Of a stretch of DNA of 64,000 bases, positions 16,301 through 26,100 are shown one piece after another (positions within the stretch are counted from its first letter, which is position 1; every line of letters begins with the position of its first letter). The stretch comes from SW4 sp042466115. Its GTDB lineage: Bacteria > Pseudomonadota > Alphaproteobacteria > Rhodobacterales > Rhodobacteraceae. Under the pieces are notes generated by a model that was not told the origin of the DNA, did no database searches, and was given only the letters and a program-made list of their open reading frames with translations. Position numbers and translations under genes: made by a program. The stretch lies in contig NZ_JAXHBQ010000001.1 of the NCBI RefSeq assembly GCF_042466115.1, forward strand, positions 124,001-188,000. The letters are read 5' to 3'.

Positions 16301-17308
16301 ATGAACCTTGCCAACCACGCCCGGCTGTCCATCGCCCCTATGATGGATTGGACCGATCGCCATTGCCGGTATTTTCACCGGCTGATGTCGCGCGAGGCGT
16401 TGTTATACACTGAAATGGTCACGGCCCCGGCGCTGGTGCGCGGGGGGGCTGTGCATCTGCTGACACATGACCCTTCAGAACATCCCGTGGCCTTGCAGCT
16501 TGGCGGGTCAGACGCGCAGGAACTGGCGCAGGCGGCACGGATCGGCGCGGATCACGGCTATGACGAAATCAATCTCAATGTCGGATGCCCTAGCGACCGC
16601 GTGCAATCGGGCTGTTTTGGCGCGGTGTTGATGGAGCGCCCTTCACTGGTCGCCGAGTGCTGTGCGGCGATGATCGCCGCGCAACCCCGCGATGTCACCG
16701 TGAAGTGCCGGATCGGTGTGGATGATCAAGACCCCGCCGATATCCTGCCGCAGTTTATCGAAACCGTGGCCGCGGCAGGCGTTACACGCTTTGCGATCCA
16801 TGCGCGCAAGGCCTGGCTGCAGGGGCTGTCCCCCAAGGAAAACCGCGATATTCCACCGCTTGATTATGATCTGGTGCATGCGATGAAACGGCAGTTTCCT
16901 GCGCTGCATATTTCGGTCAATGGCGGGGTTGAAACGCTGGAACAGGCGCGCGCCTTTCTGGACGCGGGCCTTGATGGCGTGATGATCGGGCGCGCGGCCT
17001 ATCACAATCCGGCGTCTGTTCTACTGGCCGCTGATCCGGTGATTTTCGGCACGGGCAGCACCCGCAGCGCCACCGAAATCGTGCACGACATGCTGCCCTA
17101 TATCGACGCGCATCTGGGCGCGGGCGGGCGCCTGCACCAGATCACGCGGCACATGTTGGGCCTGTTCACGGGCCGCCCCGGCGCACGCCAATGGCGGCGC
17201 ATCCTGTCCGAGGGCGCCCATCACGACGGCGCGGGCACCGAGGTGGTGTTGCGCGCGCTTGATGCCATCGCGCCACAGGCCCACCTTGCAGGAGACCGCA
17301 ATGTCTGA
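16301..17308 (+). CDS. dusA: tRNA-dihydrouridine(20/20a) synthase DusA
   Basis: 335 residues from the ATG at 16301 (ATG at 16265 is an alternative). DusA motifs are clear: LSIAPMMDWTDRHCRYFHRL, LYTEMVTAPAL, VALQLGGSD, INLNVGCPSDRVQSGCFGAVLM (with the catalytic cysteine) and VKCRIGVDD. It uses FMN and NADPH to reduce U20/U20a in the tRNA D-loop. The 3' end overlaps the TauE-type gene by 8 bases, so they are probably co-transcribed. Confidence 0.93.
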   Translation: MNLANHARLSIAPMMDWTDRHCRYFHRLMSREALLYTEMVTAPALVRGGAVHLLTHDPSEHPVALQLGGSDAQELAQAARIGADHGYDEINLNVGCPSDRVQSGCFGAVLMERPSLVAECCAAMIAAQPRDVTVKCRIGVDDQDPADILPQFIETVAAAGVTRFAIHARKAWLQGLSPKENRDIPPLDYDLVHAMKRQFPALHISVNGGVETLEQARAFLDAGLDGVMIGRAAYHNPASVLLAADPVIFGTGSTRSATEIVHDMLPYIDAHLGAGGRLHQITRHMLGLFTGRPGARQWRRILSEGAHHDGAGTEVVLRALDAIAPQAHLAGDRNV

Positions 17309-18119
17309 CCCGAACCTGATGTTGGCCATGGCCGCGATGTTGCTGGCGATCGGCGCTTTTGCCGGGCTGCTTGCGGGCCTGTTGGGCGTGGGCGGCGGTA
17401 TCGTTCTTGTGCCTGCGTTCTATTACGTGTTCGCGGCGATGGGCTATGATAGCCCACAGCTGATGCAGATGTGTCTGGCCACCTCCTTGGCGACAATCAT
17501 CGTGACCTCGACCCGTTCGGTCCTGTCGCATCACAAAAAGGGCGCGGTTGACTGGACAATCCTGCGCGGCTGGGCACCGGGCATCATCATCGGAGCTGTG
17601 ATCGGCGTGGCGGTGGCAAGTGCATTGCGATCCGGTGTCTTGCAGGCGATCTTTGGCGGCTTGGCGACTGTTGTCGGGCTTTACATGGTGTTCGGGCGCA
17701 ACGACTGGCGTTTGGGTGATCAGATGCCGCAGGGGCCCGTGCGCTATGTCGTTTCCCCTGTGATCGGGTTTTTGTCAGTGTTGATGGGCATTGGCGGCGG
17801 ATCATTCGGGGTGCCTGTAATGACGCTTTATGGTGTGCCGATCCACCGCGCCGTCGCCACGGCGGCGGGCATTGGCGTGATTATCGCGCTGCCTTCGGTG
17901 ATCGGGTTCATGTTTGTCGATATGGCCGTAGCACCGCCCTTTAGCATTGGTGCCGTGAACTTGATCGCCTTTGGACTGGTGATCGCGATGACACTGATCA
18001 CGGCCCCCATGGGTGCGGCGCTCGCCCACCGGATGGACCCGAAACCGCTGAAACGCGTGTTTGGTGTGTTTCTTTGCCTTGTGGCGCTGAACATGCTGCG
18101 CAAGGCGTCCGGTTTCTGA
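17301..18119 (+). CDS. TauE/SafE-family membrane permease (possible sulfite exporter)
   Basis: 272 residues, eight or so helices, with both family repeats: GLLAGLLGVGGGIVLVPAFYY near the N-terminus and LMGIGGGSFGVPVMTLYGV near residue 160. Family members move anions such as sulfite, sulfoacetate or other organosulfur compounds. GGAGA precedes the ATG. It is just downstream of the SsuD-like island and dusA, on the plus strand. An export role for sulfite released there is attractive but inferred. Confidence 0.85.
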   Translation: MSDPNLMLAMAAMLLAIGAFAGLLAGLLGVGGGIVLVPAFYYVFAAMGYDSPQLMQMCLATSLATIIVTSTRSVLSHHKKGAVDWTILRGWAPGIIIGAVIGVAVASALRSGVLQAIFGGLATVVGLYMVFGRNDWRLGDQMPQGPVRYVVSPVIGFLSVLMGIGGGSFGVPVMTLYGVPIHRAVATAAGIGVIIALPSVIGFMFVDMAVAPPFSIGAVNLIAFGLVIAMTLITAPMGAALAHRMDPKPLKRVFGVFLCLVALNMLRKASGF

Positions 18120-18120
18120 C

Positions 18121-18861
18121 GTGGGGCTGGACGCAAAAGGATTTGCAACATTCGCGCCCGAAGCACGCACCCTTGCCTGGGCGCAAGCGGCCCATCGGCT
18201 GGGCATGGCGGTCGCGCGCGATCCCGCGATGCGCGCCCAGTGGCTGCGCCATGGCGATACCTGGTTTGTCGGAGTTGATGCGCTGCCCAATGCGCCTGAT
18301 GGCAGCATTGACGGTGTGCCGTTGCAGGGGCCGTGGCAGGGCGCGATTGATCCGCCCGATCACTGGCACCACGCCCAGCTTTCGGTGATCTATCCCGGAT
18401 ATCCGCAACAGGACAGAGAGGCCGCGGCGGGATTTCGCTATCGCACGCAGCGCTGCGCAGCCCATGTGGACGGGCTATTGCTTGAAAACGGGCGCCGTTT
18501 CCCGCGCGAACCCCATGCGTTCATCCTTGGAATTGCCCTGAATGACAGCGCGGCCTGCCCGCTAACCGTCTGGCCCGGCAGCCATCGGGTGATGCGCGCG
18601 GCCTTTGTTGACGTCATTGGCGCACGCGATCCCCGCGATGTGGATGTGACCGAGGTCTATATCGCTGCGCGAAAAGCTGTGTTTGCCGATTGCGCGCCCT
18701 TGGCGCTGCCGTTGCGGGCCGGTCAATCCGTGCTGCTGGATCGTCATCTACTGCATGGCATTGCGCCGTGGCAAGCGGGCGATGTAGCCCCAGCCGAGGG
18801 CCGGATGATGGCCTATTTTCGCCCGCTTTGTACCGATCCAGCCGATTGGCTGCGTGGCTAG
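18121..18861 (+). CDS. Phytanoyl-CoA dioxygenase-like Fe(II)/2OG oxygenase
   Basis: 246 residues from a GTG one base after the tauE-like stop. The H-x-D pair is in CAAHVDGLL near residue 115, and the distal histidine in LLDRHLLHGIAPW near 215, with a later arginine in GRMMAYFRPL, giving the metal- and 2-oxoglutarate-binding set of the PhyH superfamily. Between them PLTVWPGSHRVM is the usual substrate-loop region. Substrate unknown. The N-terminus is short and atypical. Confidence 0.65.
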   Translation: MGLDAKGFATFAPEARTLAWAQAAHRLGMAVARDPAMRAQWLRHGDTWFVGVDALPNAPDGSIDGVPLQGPWQGAIDPPDHWHHAQLSVIYPGYPQQDREAAAGFRYRTQRCAAHVDGLLLENGRRFPREPHAFILGIALNDSAACPLTVWPGSHRVMRAAFVDVIGARDPRDVDVTEVYIAARKAVFADCAPLALPLRAGQSVLLDRHLLHGIAPWQAGDVAPAEGRMMAYFRPLCTDPADWLRG

Positions 18862-18878
18862 GGGCGGAGCCTCCGGCG

Positions 18879-18900
18879 GGGATATTTTAAGCAAGATGAG
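18879..18900. repeat. Short intergenic repeat, copy 1
   Basis: A GATATTTTAAGCAAGATGAG stretch between convergent genes closely matches one at 57357-57377 next to tpiA. Both sit just beyond stop codons. Preceded here by a G/C-rich CGGAGCCTCCG palindrome that may form a weak terminator. Confidence 0.45.
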
Positions 18901-18904
18901 AGTG

Positions 18905-19141
18905 TTACGGTGTGTTCTTAAGACGTGCGGCACGTCCACCGCGACGTTGGCGCAGCAGTGGCGCGCGTGATGGCAGATCGTTCATCACCGCCTTGCGCGC
19001 TTCGGGTGTCAGGCGTGACCAAGCACCGATTTCGTCGATGCTGCGCAAACAGCCGGTGCACAGCCGTGTGGCCGGATGGATCACGCAGACCTTGATGCAG
19101 GGGCTGTCGATTTCGGCGCGTTTCCAGATATCGTCGCTCAT
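18905..19141 (-). CDS. DUF1289 domain protein
   Basis: 78 residues with the compact cysteine motif of DUF1289: SPCIKVCVIHPATRLCTGCLRS followed by EIGAWSRLTPEARKAVM, suggesting four cysteines binding a metal or Fe-S cluster. Function is unknown although the family is common in proteobacteria. The start overlaps the ruvX stop (ATGA), so it is co-translated with it, a recurrent arrangement in Rhodobacterales. Confidence 0.87.
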   Translation of the reverse strand: MSDDIWKRAEIDSPCIKVCVIHPATRLCTGCLRSIDEIGAWSRLTPEARKAVMNDLPSRAPLLRQRRGGRAARLKNTP

Positions 19142-19614
19142 GATGCGGACCTGATATGGGCCAGCCGGTCCAGCATCCCTTGCAGGATATAGGCGGCGGC
19201 GATGTTGTCGATCACTTCGGCGCGGCGCTTGCGTGATGTGTCGGCCTCGAGCAGGGCGCGTTCTGCGGCGACCGTGGACAGGCGTTCGTCCCAGAATGTG
19301 ATCGGCAGGGGGGTAAGCCGTTCTAGATTGCGGGCAAAGGCGCGGGTCGCTTGCGCGCGTGGGCCTTCGGAACCATCCATATTGCGCGGCAGGCCCAGCA
19401 CGATCCCGCGGATGTCGCGCGCGGTAGTAATTTCAAGCAAACGGTTGGCATCAAGCGTGAATTTCTTGCGTTTGATGGTTTCAAGCGGGCTGGCCACCGA
19501 CCGCATCACATCCGACACCGCCACACCGATCGTCACGGTCCCCAGATCAAGGCCGGTAACAGCGCCATGCGCCCCCAGTTGGGTGGCAAAATCCTTGGCA
19601 TCCTCAAGGATCAT
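19138..19614 (-). CDS. ruvX: Putative pre-16S rRNA nuclease / Holliday junction resolvase YqgF
   Basis: 158 residues, RNase H-like fold: VTGLDLGTVTIGVAVSD with the first acidic residue, IVLGLPRNMDGSEGPRA, and FWDERLSTVAAER with the DER motif. YqgF matures the 5' end of 16S rRNA and was earlier proposed as a resolvase. It overlaps the ccmI stop and the DUF1289 start by 4 bases each. Confidence 0.92.
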   Translation of the reverse strand: MILEDAKDFATQLGAHGAVTGLDLGTVTIGVAVSDVMRSVASPLETIKRKKFTLDANRLLEITTARDIRGIVLGLPRNMDGSEGPRAQATRAFARNLERLTPLPITFWDERLSTVAAERALLEADTSRKRRAEVIDNIAAAYILQGMLDRLAHIRSAS

Positions 19615-20861
19615 TCGCCAAGCCCCGCTTGCGCGGCGGCGTCTTCGATCAGGGCCAGATCGGCCTCTTGCCCTGCAAAGGCCGTGCGCGCCTCGTCCAG
19701 GATCATCTGCGCGCGTTCGGTTTCATTCAGCACCCCAAGGGCGGTGATCAGGCGCGCCCAGTCGCTTGCCGGTCCGCCCTCGCTGGCCAGACGCTCGGAC
19801 AATTGCGATACCATGCCCGCGATCATTTGCGCGCGGTCTTCACTGCTCATGTCGGCGGCGGCGGCGATGTCTTCATCCGACGGGCCGCGCGCGGCGGGCA
19901 CGGGGCCACGCGGGGTGATGCTGGCCGGGTCGAATTCTTCGCCCGCAGCAAAGGCCACATCGGCGATTTGCGCGTTGGCCAGCGCCACATACAACCCTTG
20001 CGGATCGCCCGATTCCAGCACCCCGCGCCACAGCCGCAAGGCCAGATCGGGGCGGTCGGTTTGCGCATAAAGCAGACCTGCGTAATAGCGTGCGGGCACG
20101 TTGCGCGGGTCAATTTCCAGCACCTGCAGCATGACCTGTTCGGCTTCGGGCGTGACATAGCCATTGGTCGCCGTGACCAACCTGTCAAGCAGGCCGATCC
20201 GGTCCGCAACGGTGACGGCATCCCCCTTGAGGCGCAGCACCTGCTCTTGCGCGCGGCTGGCGGCGGCATAGTTGCCGATACGGGCCTCGTGCAGGGCCAG
20301 CAGTTCCCAGCCCTGCAATTCGTCCGGGTTCTGGGGCACCACGGCGCGCAACTGTTCGATCATCGCCAGATATTCGGGCGGGATTTCCGCCAGAACGGCC
20401 CCTTCGGTGCCATAGGCTGCCTCGGCCTCGGGTTGGGACAGGCGATTGGCGCGCAGCGCATTGCCTGCCGCGATCCGGTCGGCGCGTGACAGATCGGGGT
20501 AGGGGCCGGTGCTGTCGAACGCGCCAAGCGCGATGTAGATGCCGACCGCAAGGGCGATGGTCGTGGCCAGCACAGCGACACCCGCGCCCCGACTGAGGCC
20601 CAATGACGCGTTGCCCATGACAGCCCCCGCCGCCTGATCTGCGGCCAACAAACGGCGCGCGATTTCGGTGCGGGTGCGGGCGGCCTCGTCCTCGGCCAGA
20701 ACACCGCGCGCCAGATCGCGCTCAACCTCGGCCAGTTGTGCACGATAAAGCGCAACATCCTCGTGGCCCGATTCCCCGGTTTGGGCCGCCCGCCACAGGG
20801 GCGCGACCAGCGCCAGGCCCGACAGCAACGCGATGACGCATATGATAACCCAGAACAGCAT
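19611..20861 (-). CDS. ccmI: Cytochrome c-type biogenesis protein CcmI
   Basis: 416 residues. An N-terminal membrane helix (MLFWVIICVIALLSGLALVAPL), then RAQLAEVERDLARGVLAEDEA, a second helix near residue 95, and a periplasmic TPR-like region (GWELLALHEARIGNYAAASRA, VPARYYAGLLYAQTDRPDLAL). CcmI delivers apocytochrome c to the haem lyase complex. The ATG at 20861 has GAGGAA upstream. Other ccm genes are not in the window. A c-type cytochrome product (MauG-like) is encoded nearby. Confidence 0.9.
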   Translation of the reverse strand: MLFWVIICVIALLSGLALVAPLWRAAQTGESGHEDVALYRAQLAEVERDLARGVLAEDEAARTRTEIARRLLAADQAAGAVMGNASLGLSRGAGVAVLATTIALAVGIYIALGAFDSTGPYPDLSRADRIAAGNALRANRLSQPEAEAAYGTEGAVLAEIPPEYLAMIEQLRAVVPQNPDELQGWELLALHEARIGNYAAASRAQEQVLRLKGDAVTVADRIGLLDRLVTATNGYVTPEAEQVMLQVLEIDPRNVPARYYAGLLYAQTDRPDLALRLWRGVLESGDPQGLYVALANAQIADVAFAAGEEFDPASITPRGPVPAARGPSDEDIAAAADMSSEDRAQMIAGMVSQLSERLASEGGPASDWARLITALGVLNETERAQMILDEARTAFAGQEADLALIEDAAAQAGLGE

Positions 20862-21070
20862 TATTTCCTCGTTCGTTTGATGACATCTAGCCTGTGCGCG
20901 GGCCGGAAAAAAGGCCCGATATCGGATTGTGATGCGCCCAATCAGCGCGTCCCCTTGGCCATGTCGCAAAATTGTGCATTTGTGCCGCAACGAGTATCCT
21001 CTTTTTCGCGGTCTGCCCCAGAACCAAGGGGACATCTACCACGATATCGAATCCAACACGGGGACTGCCG

Positions 21071-22315
21071 ATGAAACGCTATTCTGCATTTGCGATTGCG
21101 CGCGAGGCGATGCGCCAGCACAGCGGTTGGACACGGGCCTGGGGGTCGCCGGCACCCAAGGCGAAATACGATGTGATCATCATCGGGGCAGGCGGGCACG
21201 GCCTTGCGACCGCTTATTATCTTGGGAAAAACTTTGGCATCACCAATGTGGCGGTGCTGGAAAAGGGCTGGCTGGGCGGCGGCAACACGGGCCGCAACAC
21301 GACGATCATCCGCAGCAATTATCTGCAAGACCCGTCCGCCGCGATCTATGAAAAATCGCGCAGCCTTTATGAAACCATGTCGCAAGACCTGAACTATAAC
21401 GTCATGTTCAGCCCGCGCGGCGTGATCATGCTGGCGCAAACCCATCACGAGGTGCGCGGCTATCAGCGCACCGCCCATGCCAACGCCCTGCAAGGGGTCA
21501 AGACCGAATTCATCAGCCCCCAAAGGGTCAAGGAACTGGTGCCGATCATGAATATCGACGGGCCGCGCTACCCGGTGCTGGGCGGTTTGTGGCAGGCACG
21601 TGGCGGCACGGCGCGCCACGATGCGGTGGCCTGGGGTTATGCCCGCGCATGCAGCGACATGGGCATGGACATCATCCAGCAATGCGAAGTGACGAACATT
21701 CTGACCGAGGACGGCAAGGTCACAGGTGTCGAAACCAGCAAGGGCAAGATCCTGTGTGACAAGCTGGGCGGTGTTGTCGCGGGCCATTCGGGTGCTTTGG
21801 CCGAAATGGCCGGGTTCCGGTTGCCGATCGAATCCGTCGCCCTGCAGGCGCTGGTATCCGAGCCGATCAAACCCTGCATGGATGTGGTCGTGATGGCCAA
21901 CACGGTGCACGGATACATGTCCCAGTCCGACAAGGGCGAGATGGTGATTGGCGGCGGCACGGACGGCTATAACAACTACACCCAGCGCGGCAGCTTTCAC
22001 CATATCGAGGAAACCGTGCGCGCGCTGATCGAAACCTTCCCGATGATTTCACGCCTGAAAATGCTGCGCCAGTGGGGCGGAATCGTCGATGTGACGGGGG
22101 ATCGCTCGCCGATCCTGTCAAAAACACCCGTCGAGGGCATGTTCATGAATTGTGGCTGGGGCACTGGCGGGTTCAAAGCAATCCCCGGGTCCGGCTGGGC
22201 CATGGCAGAGCTGATGGCCAAGGGGCAGTCACCGCTAACCGAGGAATTTTCGATGAACCGCTTCCGCGCGGGCAAGTTCATTGACGAAAGCGTCGCGGCG
22301 GGGGTGGCGCATTGA
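21071..22315 (+). CDS. soxB: Sarcosine oxidase beta subunit
   Basis: 414 residues of the heterotetrameric sarcosine oxidase beta chain: KYDVIIIGAGGHGLATAYYL FAD-binding motif near residue 33, GNTGRNTTIIRSNYL, GTARHDAVAWGYAR near residue 180 whose histidine corresponds to the covalent flavin site of the family, and FMNCGWGTGGFKAIPGSG. The enzyme oxidises sarcosine to glycine, with the methyl group going to H4-folate or formaldehyde. The ATG at 21071 is preferred over an upstream in-frame start. The subunit order is B-(small protein)-D-A-G. Confidence 0.96.
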   Translation: MKRYSAFAIAREAMRQHSGWTRAWGSPAPKAKYDVIIIGAGGHGLATAYYLGKNFGITNVAVLEKGWLGGGNTGRNTTIIRSNYLQDPSAAIYEKSRSLYETMSQDLNYNVMFSPRGVIMLAQTHHEVRGYQRTAHANALQGVKTEFISPQRVKELVPIMNIDGPRYPVLGGLWQARGGTARHDAVAWGYARACSDMGMDIIQQCEVTNILTEDGKVTGVETSKGKILCDKLGGVVAGHSGALAEMAGFRLPIESVALQALVSEPIKPCMDVVVMANTVHGYMSQSDKGEMVIGGGTDGYNNYTQRGSFHHIEETVRALIETFPMISRLKMLRQWGGIVDVTGDRSPILSKTPVEGMFMNCGWGTGGFKAIPGSGWAMAELMAKGQSPLTEEFSMNRFRAGKFIDESVAAGVAH

Positions 22316-22334
22316 TGAACGCCGCACGCCAACC

Positions 22335-22378
22335 CATTTTCTGCACAGAAAATGACCGAGAAAATGTGCATTTTCTCG
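22335..22378. repeat. Two adjacent perfect palindromes between soxB and soxD
   Basis: Palindrome 1 (22335-22354) has arms CATTTTCTG / CAGAAAATG; palindrome 2 (22357-22378) has arms CGAGAAAATG / CATTTTCTCG, both with 2-base centres and separated by two bases. The four AGAAAATG/CATTTTCT units could pair in alternative ways as RNA, or bind a protein. Located inside the sox operon just after the beta stop. Confidence 0.7.
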
Positions 22379-22529
22379 CCCCGTTCGGCGTGCAAGGCGC
22401 AACTTTTGGCCGATCCGCCCCCCGCATTTCAGCCACCTCCCGCCCAAACCCGGCGGGGATTTCCGCCGATCTTTCTTTGGCGGCGAAGGCACGCATGATG
22501 TCCCTGTCTGCAACACAGGAGGACACATC

Positions 22530-22730
22530 ATGGCTGACTATGACTACTCCACCAACGCAAAACCCGGCAGCGGCGGCGGCATCGGCCTGCTTGTCATCGC
22601 GGGCGTTGTCGTTCTTGTCCTGCTCTGGGCGATCCTCGCCGGAGGCGGCGCAAACGTCGACAACACCACGCCTGAAGCCGCAGCGCCTGCAGCGATCGAA
22701 GACACAACGCCGGTCGCTCCCGCGCAATAA
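22530..22730 (+). CDS. Small single-pass membrane protein within the sox operon
   Basis: 66 residues: a polar, glycine-rich N-terminus (DYSTNAKPGSGGG), one transmembrane helix (IGLLVIAGVVVLVLLWAIL), and an acidic, Thr/Ala/Pro tail. An excellent AGGAGG ribosome site precedes the ATG. It lies between soxB and soxD, genes that are contiguous in many other organisms. No family recognised; its position suggests a membrane link to sarcosine catabolism, but this is only inference. Confidence 0.7.
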   Translation: MADYDYSTNAKPGSGGGIGLLVIAGVVVLVLLWAILAGGGANVDNTTPEAAAPAAIEDTTPVAPAQ

Positions 22731-22814
22731 CATAACTGACCACTCACCAACCCTTGGCGGGCGCAGCGATGCGTCCGCCTTTGGCGTGTCCACCCTTCGC
22801 CCAAAGGTATCCCC

Positions 22815-23144
22815 ATGCTGACCCTTGAATGCCCCTGCTGCGGTATCATTGCCGACGAAACCGAACTCCACGCGGGCGGTGAAGCGCATCTCAAGCGTGA
22901 AACTGTCGGATCATCGGATGATGATTTCGAGGATTACCTGTTCATGCGCGAAAACCCAAAGGGCGTGCATTTTGAACGCTGGCGGCATGTTGCGGGCTGC
23001 GGCAAGTGGTTCCACGCCGCGCGCTGCACCACCACGCTCGAGGTGTTCGGCACCTATCCGGCCCAGACCCTCGCACCACCTAAAAACATCACAGACAAGA
23101 TCAGCGCCAAACGACCGGGCTGGACATGGAGGGCTTTCTCATGA
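22815..23144 (+). CDS. soxD: Sarcosine oxidase delta subunit
   Basis: 109 residues. LTLECPCCGIIADETEL and HVAGCGKWFHAAR provide the Cys/His set that binds the structural zinc of SoxD, and FEDYLFMRENPKG is the usual linker. It is a small structural subunit of heterotetrameric sarcosine oxidase. Its stop overlaps the soxA start as ATGA. Confidence 0.95.
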   Translation: MLTLECPCCGIIADETELHAGGEAHLKRETVGSSDDDFEDYLFMRENPKGVHFERWRHVAGCGKWFHAARCTTTLEVFGTYPAQTLAPPKNITDKISAKRPGWTWRAFS

Positions 23145-26100
23145 GCACACGTCTGGCAACAGGTGGCCGCCTGCTGGATCGCGGCGCGACGATGGAATTT
23201 ACCTTTAACGGCAAGCGGATGCAGGGGCACGCGGGTGATTCCTTGGCCTCGGCATTGCTGGCCAACGACCAGATGCTGGTGGGCCGGTCGTTTAAATACC
23301 ACCGTCCGCGCGGCCTTGTGGCCAGCGGCGCCGAAGAACCCAACGGGCTGGTAAACATGGGCGAGGGCGCGTTTTTCGAACCCAACCAGCGTGTCACAAC
23401 GACTGAATTGTTTGCCGGATTGAAAGCCGAAAGCCAGAACCACTGGCCCAGCCTTGAATTCGACGTGGGGGCAGTCAACGCGAAACTCTCGCGTTTCATG
23501 CCCGCCGGTTTCTATTACAAGATGTTCATCCACCCGCGCCCCCTTTGGAAGCATGTTTACGAACCCTTTATCCGCAAGGCCGCGGGTCTGGGCCGTGCGC
23601 CCACTGAAATGGATGGGTCGACTTACGAGCATTTCTACGCCCACGTTGATGTGTTGATCACCGGCGGCGGGATTGCCGGATTGGCCGCTGCACTGGCCGC
23701 TGGCCGCGCCGGTGCCGATGTTTTGCTGATCGAACAGACTGCCCATTGGGGTGGCCGCGCCCCTGTGGATCACGCGCAAATCGACGGGCTTGACGCGGAT
23801 GCTTGGGTGAAGGACGCCGTGCAAGCCCTTGAAAATATGGATAACGTCACAATCCGCAGGCGCACCATGGGTGCAGGTGTCTATGATCACGGCTATGCGC
23901 TCGCCTATGAACGCCTTTCCGATCATAGGCCTGAAAGTGACGGCCCGCGCCATCGCTTGTGGCGTATCCGTGCCAAACAAATCGTGACGGCGACCGGCTC
24001 AATCGAACGGCCGCTGTCATTTGCTGGCAACGACATTCCCGGCGTGATGCTGGCGGGCGCTGTGCGCGATTATGCCGTCAATTACGGCGTGTCGGTCGGT
24101 GATCGCACCGTTGTCGTGACCAATAACGACGATGCTTACCGCACGGCGATTGCGCTGAAACAGGCAGGACTGGACGTGCCGGTGATTTTGGATGCGCGCG
24201 CTGTCGTCGATGGCCCGCTGCCCCAGCAGGCCCGCGATCTGGGGATCCGCGTCGAGGCCGGCAAGGGCATCGCCCATGTGAACGGCACCAAGCGCGTGAC
24301 CGGCGTGGCGATTTGCGCGCAGGCGGGCGAGGGTGCAGAATTGGAAGAAATCGCCTGTGACGCGGTCGCCATGTCGGGCGGCTGGTCGCCTGTGGTGCAC
24401 CTGTGGTCGCACTGCGGTGGCAAGCTGGTCTGGGACGACGCCCAATCGCACTTCCGTCCCGACATGTCGCGCCCGCCTTTGGGTGCTGACGGGCAGGGGT
24501 TTGTGTTACCCGCAGGGGCTGCGAACGGGGCGATGTCCACTGCCGATGTGCTGGCGGATGCCTTTCAATCCGGTGCCGCCGCCGCCAAATCCGCAGGCGC
24601 TACGGGCAAGCCCGGCAAGGCCCCCGCAGGTGACGCGCCCGAAGAGTCGCCGATGGCCCCTGTCTGGCTGATGCCACAGGGCGCAAGTTACAAACTGCGC
24701 TCAAAAATGTGGCTTGATTATCAGAACGACGTCAAAGTCAGCGATGTGCAACTGGCCGCGCGCGAAGGCTATGAAAGCGTTGAACACACGAAACGCTATA
24801 CTACGCTGGGGATGGCCACGGATCAGGGAAAGCTTAGCAATATCAACGGGCTTGCCACGTTGGCGGGTGCGTTGAATGCGTCGATACCTGCCGTGGGCAC
24901 AACCACATTCCGCCCGCCCTATACCCCCATTTCCATGGGGTCGATCGGCGGCGAGGCGCGGGGTGATCTGTTCCAGCCTTTGCACAAGACCCCGATGCAC
25001 GATTGGCACGATGCCAACGGTGCCGATTGGGAACCTGTCGGCCACTGGCGCCGCCCATATGCATTCGTGCGTGATGGTGAAACCGTCGAACAGGCGGTCC
25101 AGCGCGAGGTGGTCAATACCCGCGAAAACCTTGGGCTGCTTGATGCCTCGACCCTTGGCAAGCTGATCGTGCGCGGGCCGGATGCGGGCAAGTTCCTTGA
25201 TATGCTCTACACCAACATGATGAGCACCCTGAAACCGGGCCGTTGCCGTTATGGCCTCATGTGCACCGAAAACGGCTTTCTGACCGACGATGGCGTGGTT
25301 GCGCGGATCGACGAGGATACCTTCCTGTGCCACACGACGACCGGCGGCGCGGATCGCATTTACGCGCATATGGAAGAATGGCTGCAAACCGAATGGTGGG
25401 ACTGGCAGGTCTATGTGACCAACGCCACCGAACAGTTCGCGCAGGTCGCCGTTGTGGGGCCAAACGCCCGTAAGGTCTTGGAAAAGCTGGGCGGTATGGA
25501 CGTGAGCGCCGAGGCACTGTCGTTCATGGGCTGGGCGGATGGCACCATTGGCGGCTTTGATTGCCGCGTCTATCGCATCTCGTTTTCGGGCGAATTGTCG
25601 TTCGAGATTGCCGTGCCGGCATCACAGGGCCGGGCGTTCTGGGATGCACTGCTGACGGCGGGCGCGGAATATGGCGTCATGCCCTACGGCACCGAATGTC
25701 TGCACATCATGCGCGCCGAAAAAGGGTTTATCATGATCGGTGACGAAACCGACGGCACCGTGATCCCGCAGGACTTGGGCCTGCACTGGGCAATCTCCAA
25801 AAAGAAAGAGGATTTCCTAGGCAAGCGCGCGCAGGAACGCGAGCATATGGCAGACCCGAACCGCTGGCAACTGGTCGGCCTTGAAACCACCGATGGATCG
25901 GTCATTCCCGACGGCGCCTATGCGGTGGCCGAGGGCGTGAACGAAAACGGCCAGCGCAACACCCAAGGGCGCGTGACATCGACCTATCATTCGCCCACTT
26001 TGGGGCGCGGCATTGCGATGGGGCTGGTGCTGGATGGGCCGGACCGGATGGGTGAAGTGATTGATTTCCCCAAGGTGGACGGCACCAGTGTCAGCGCGAA

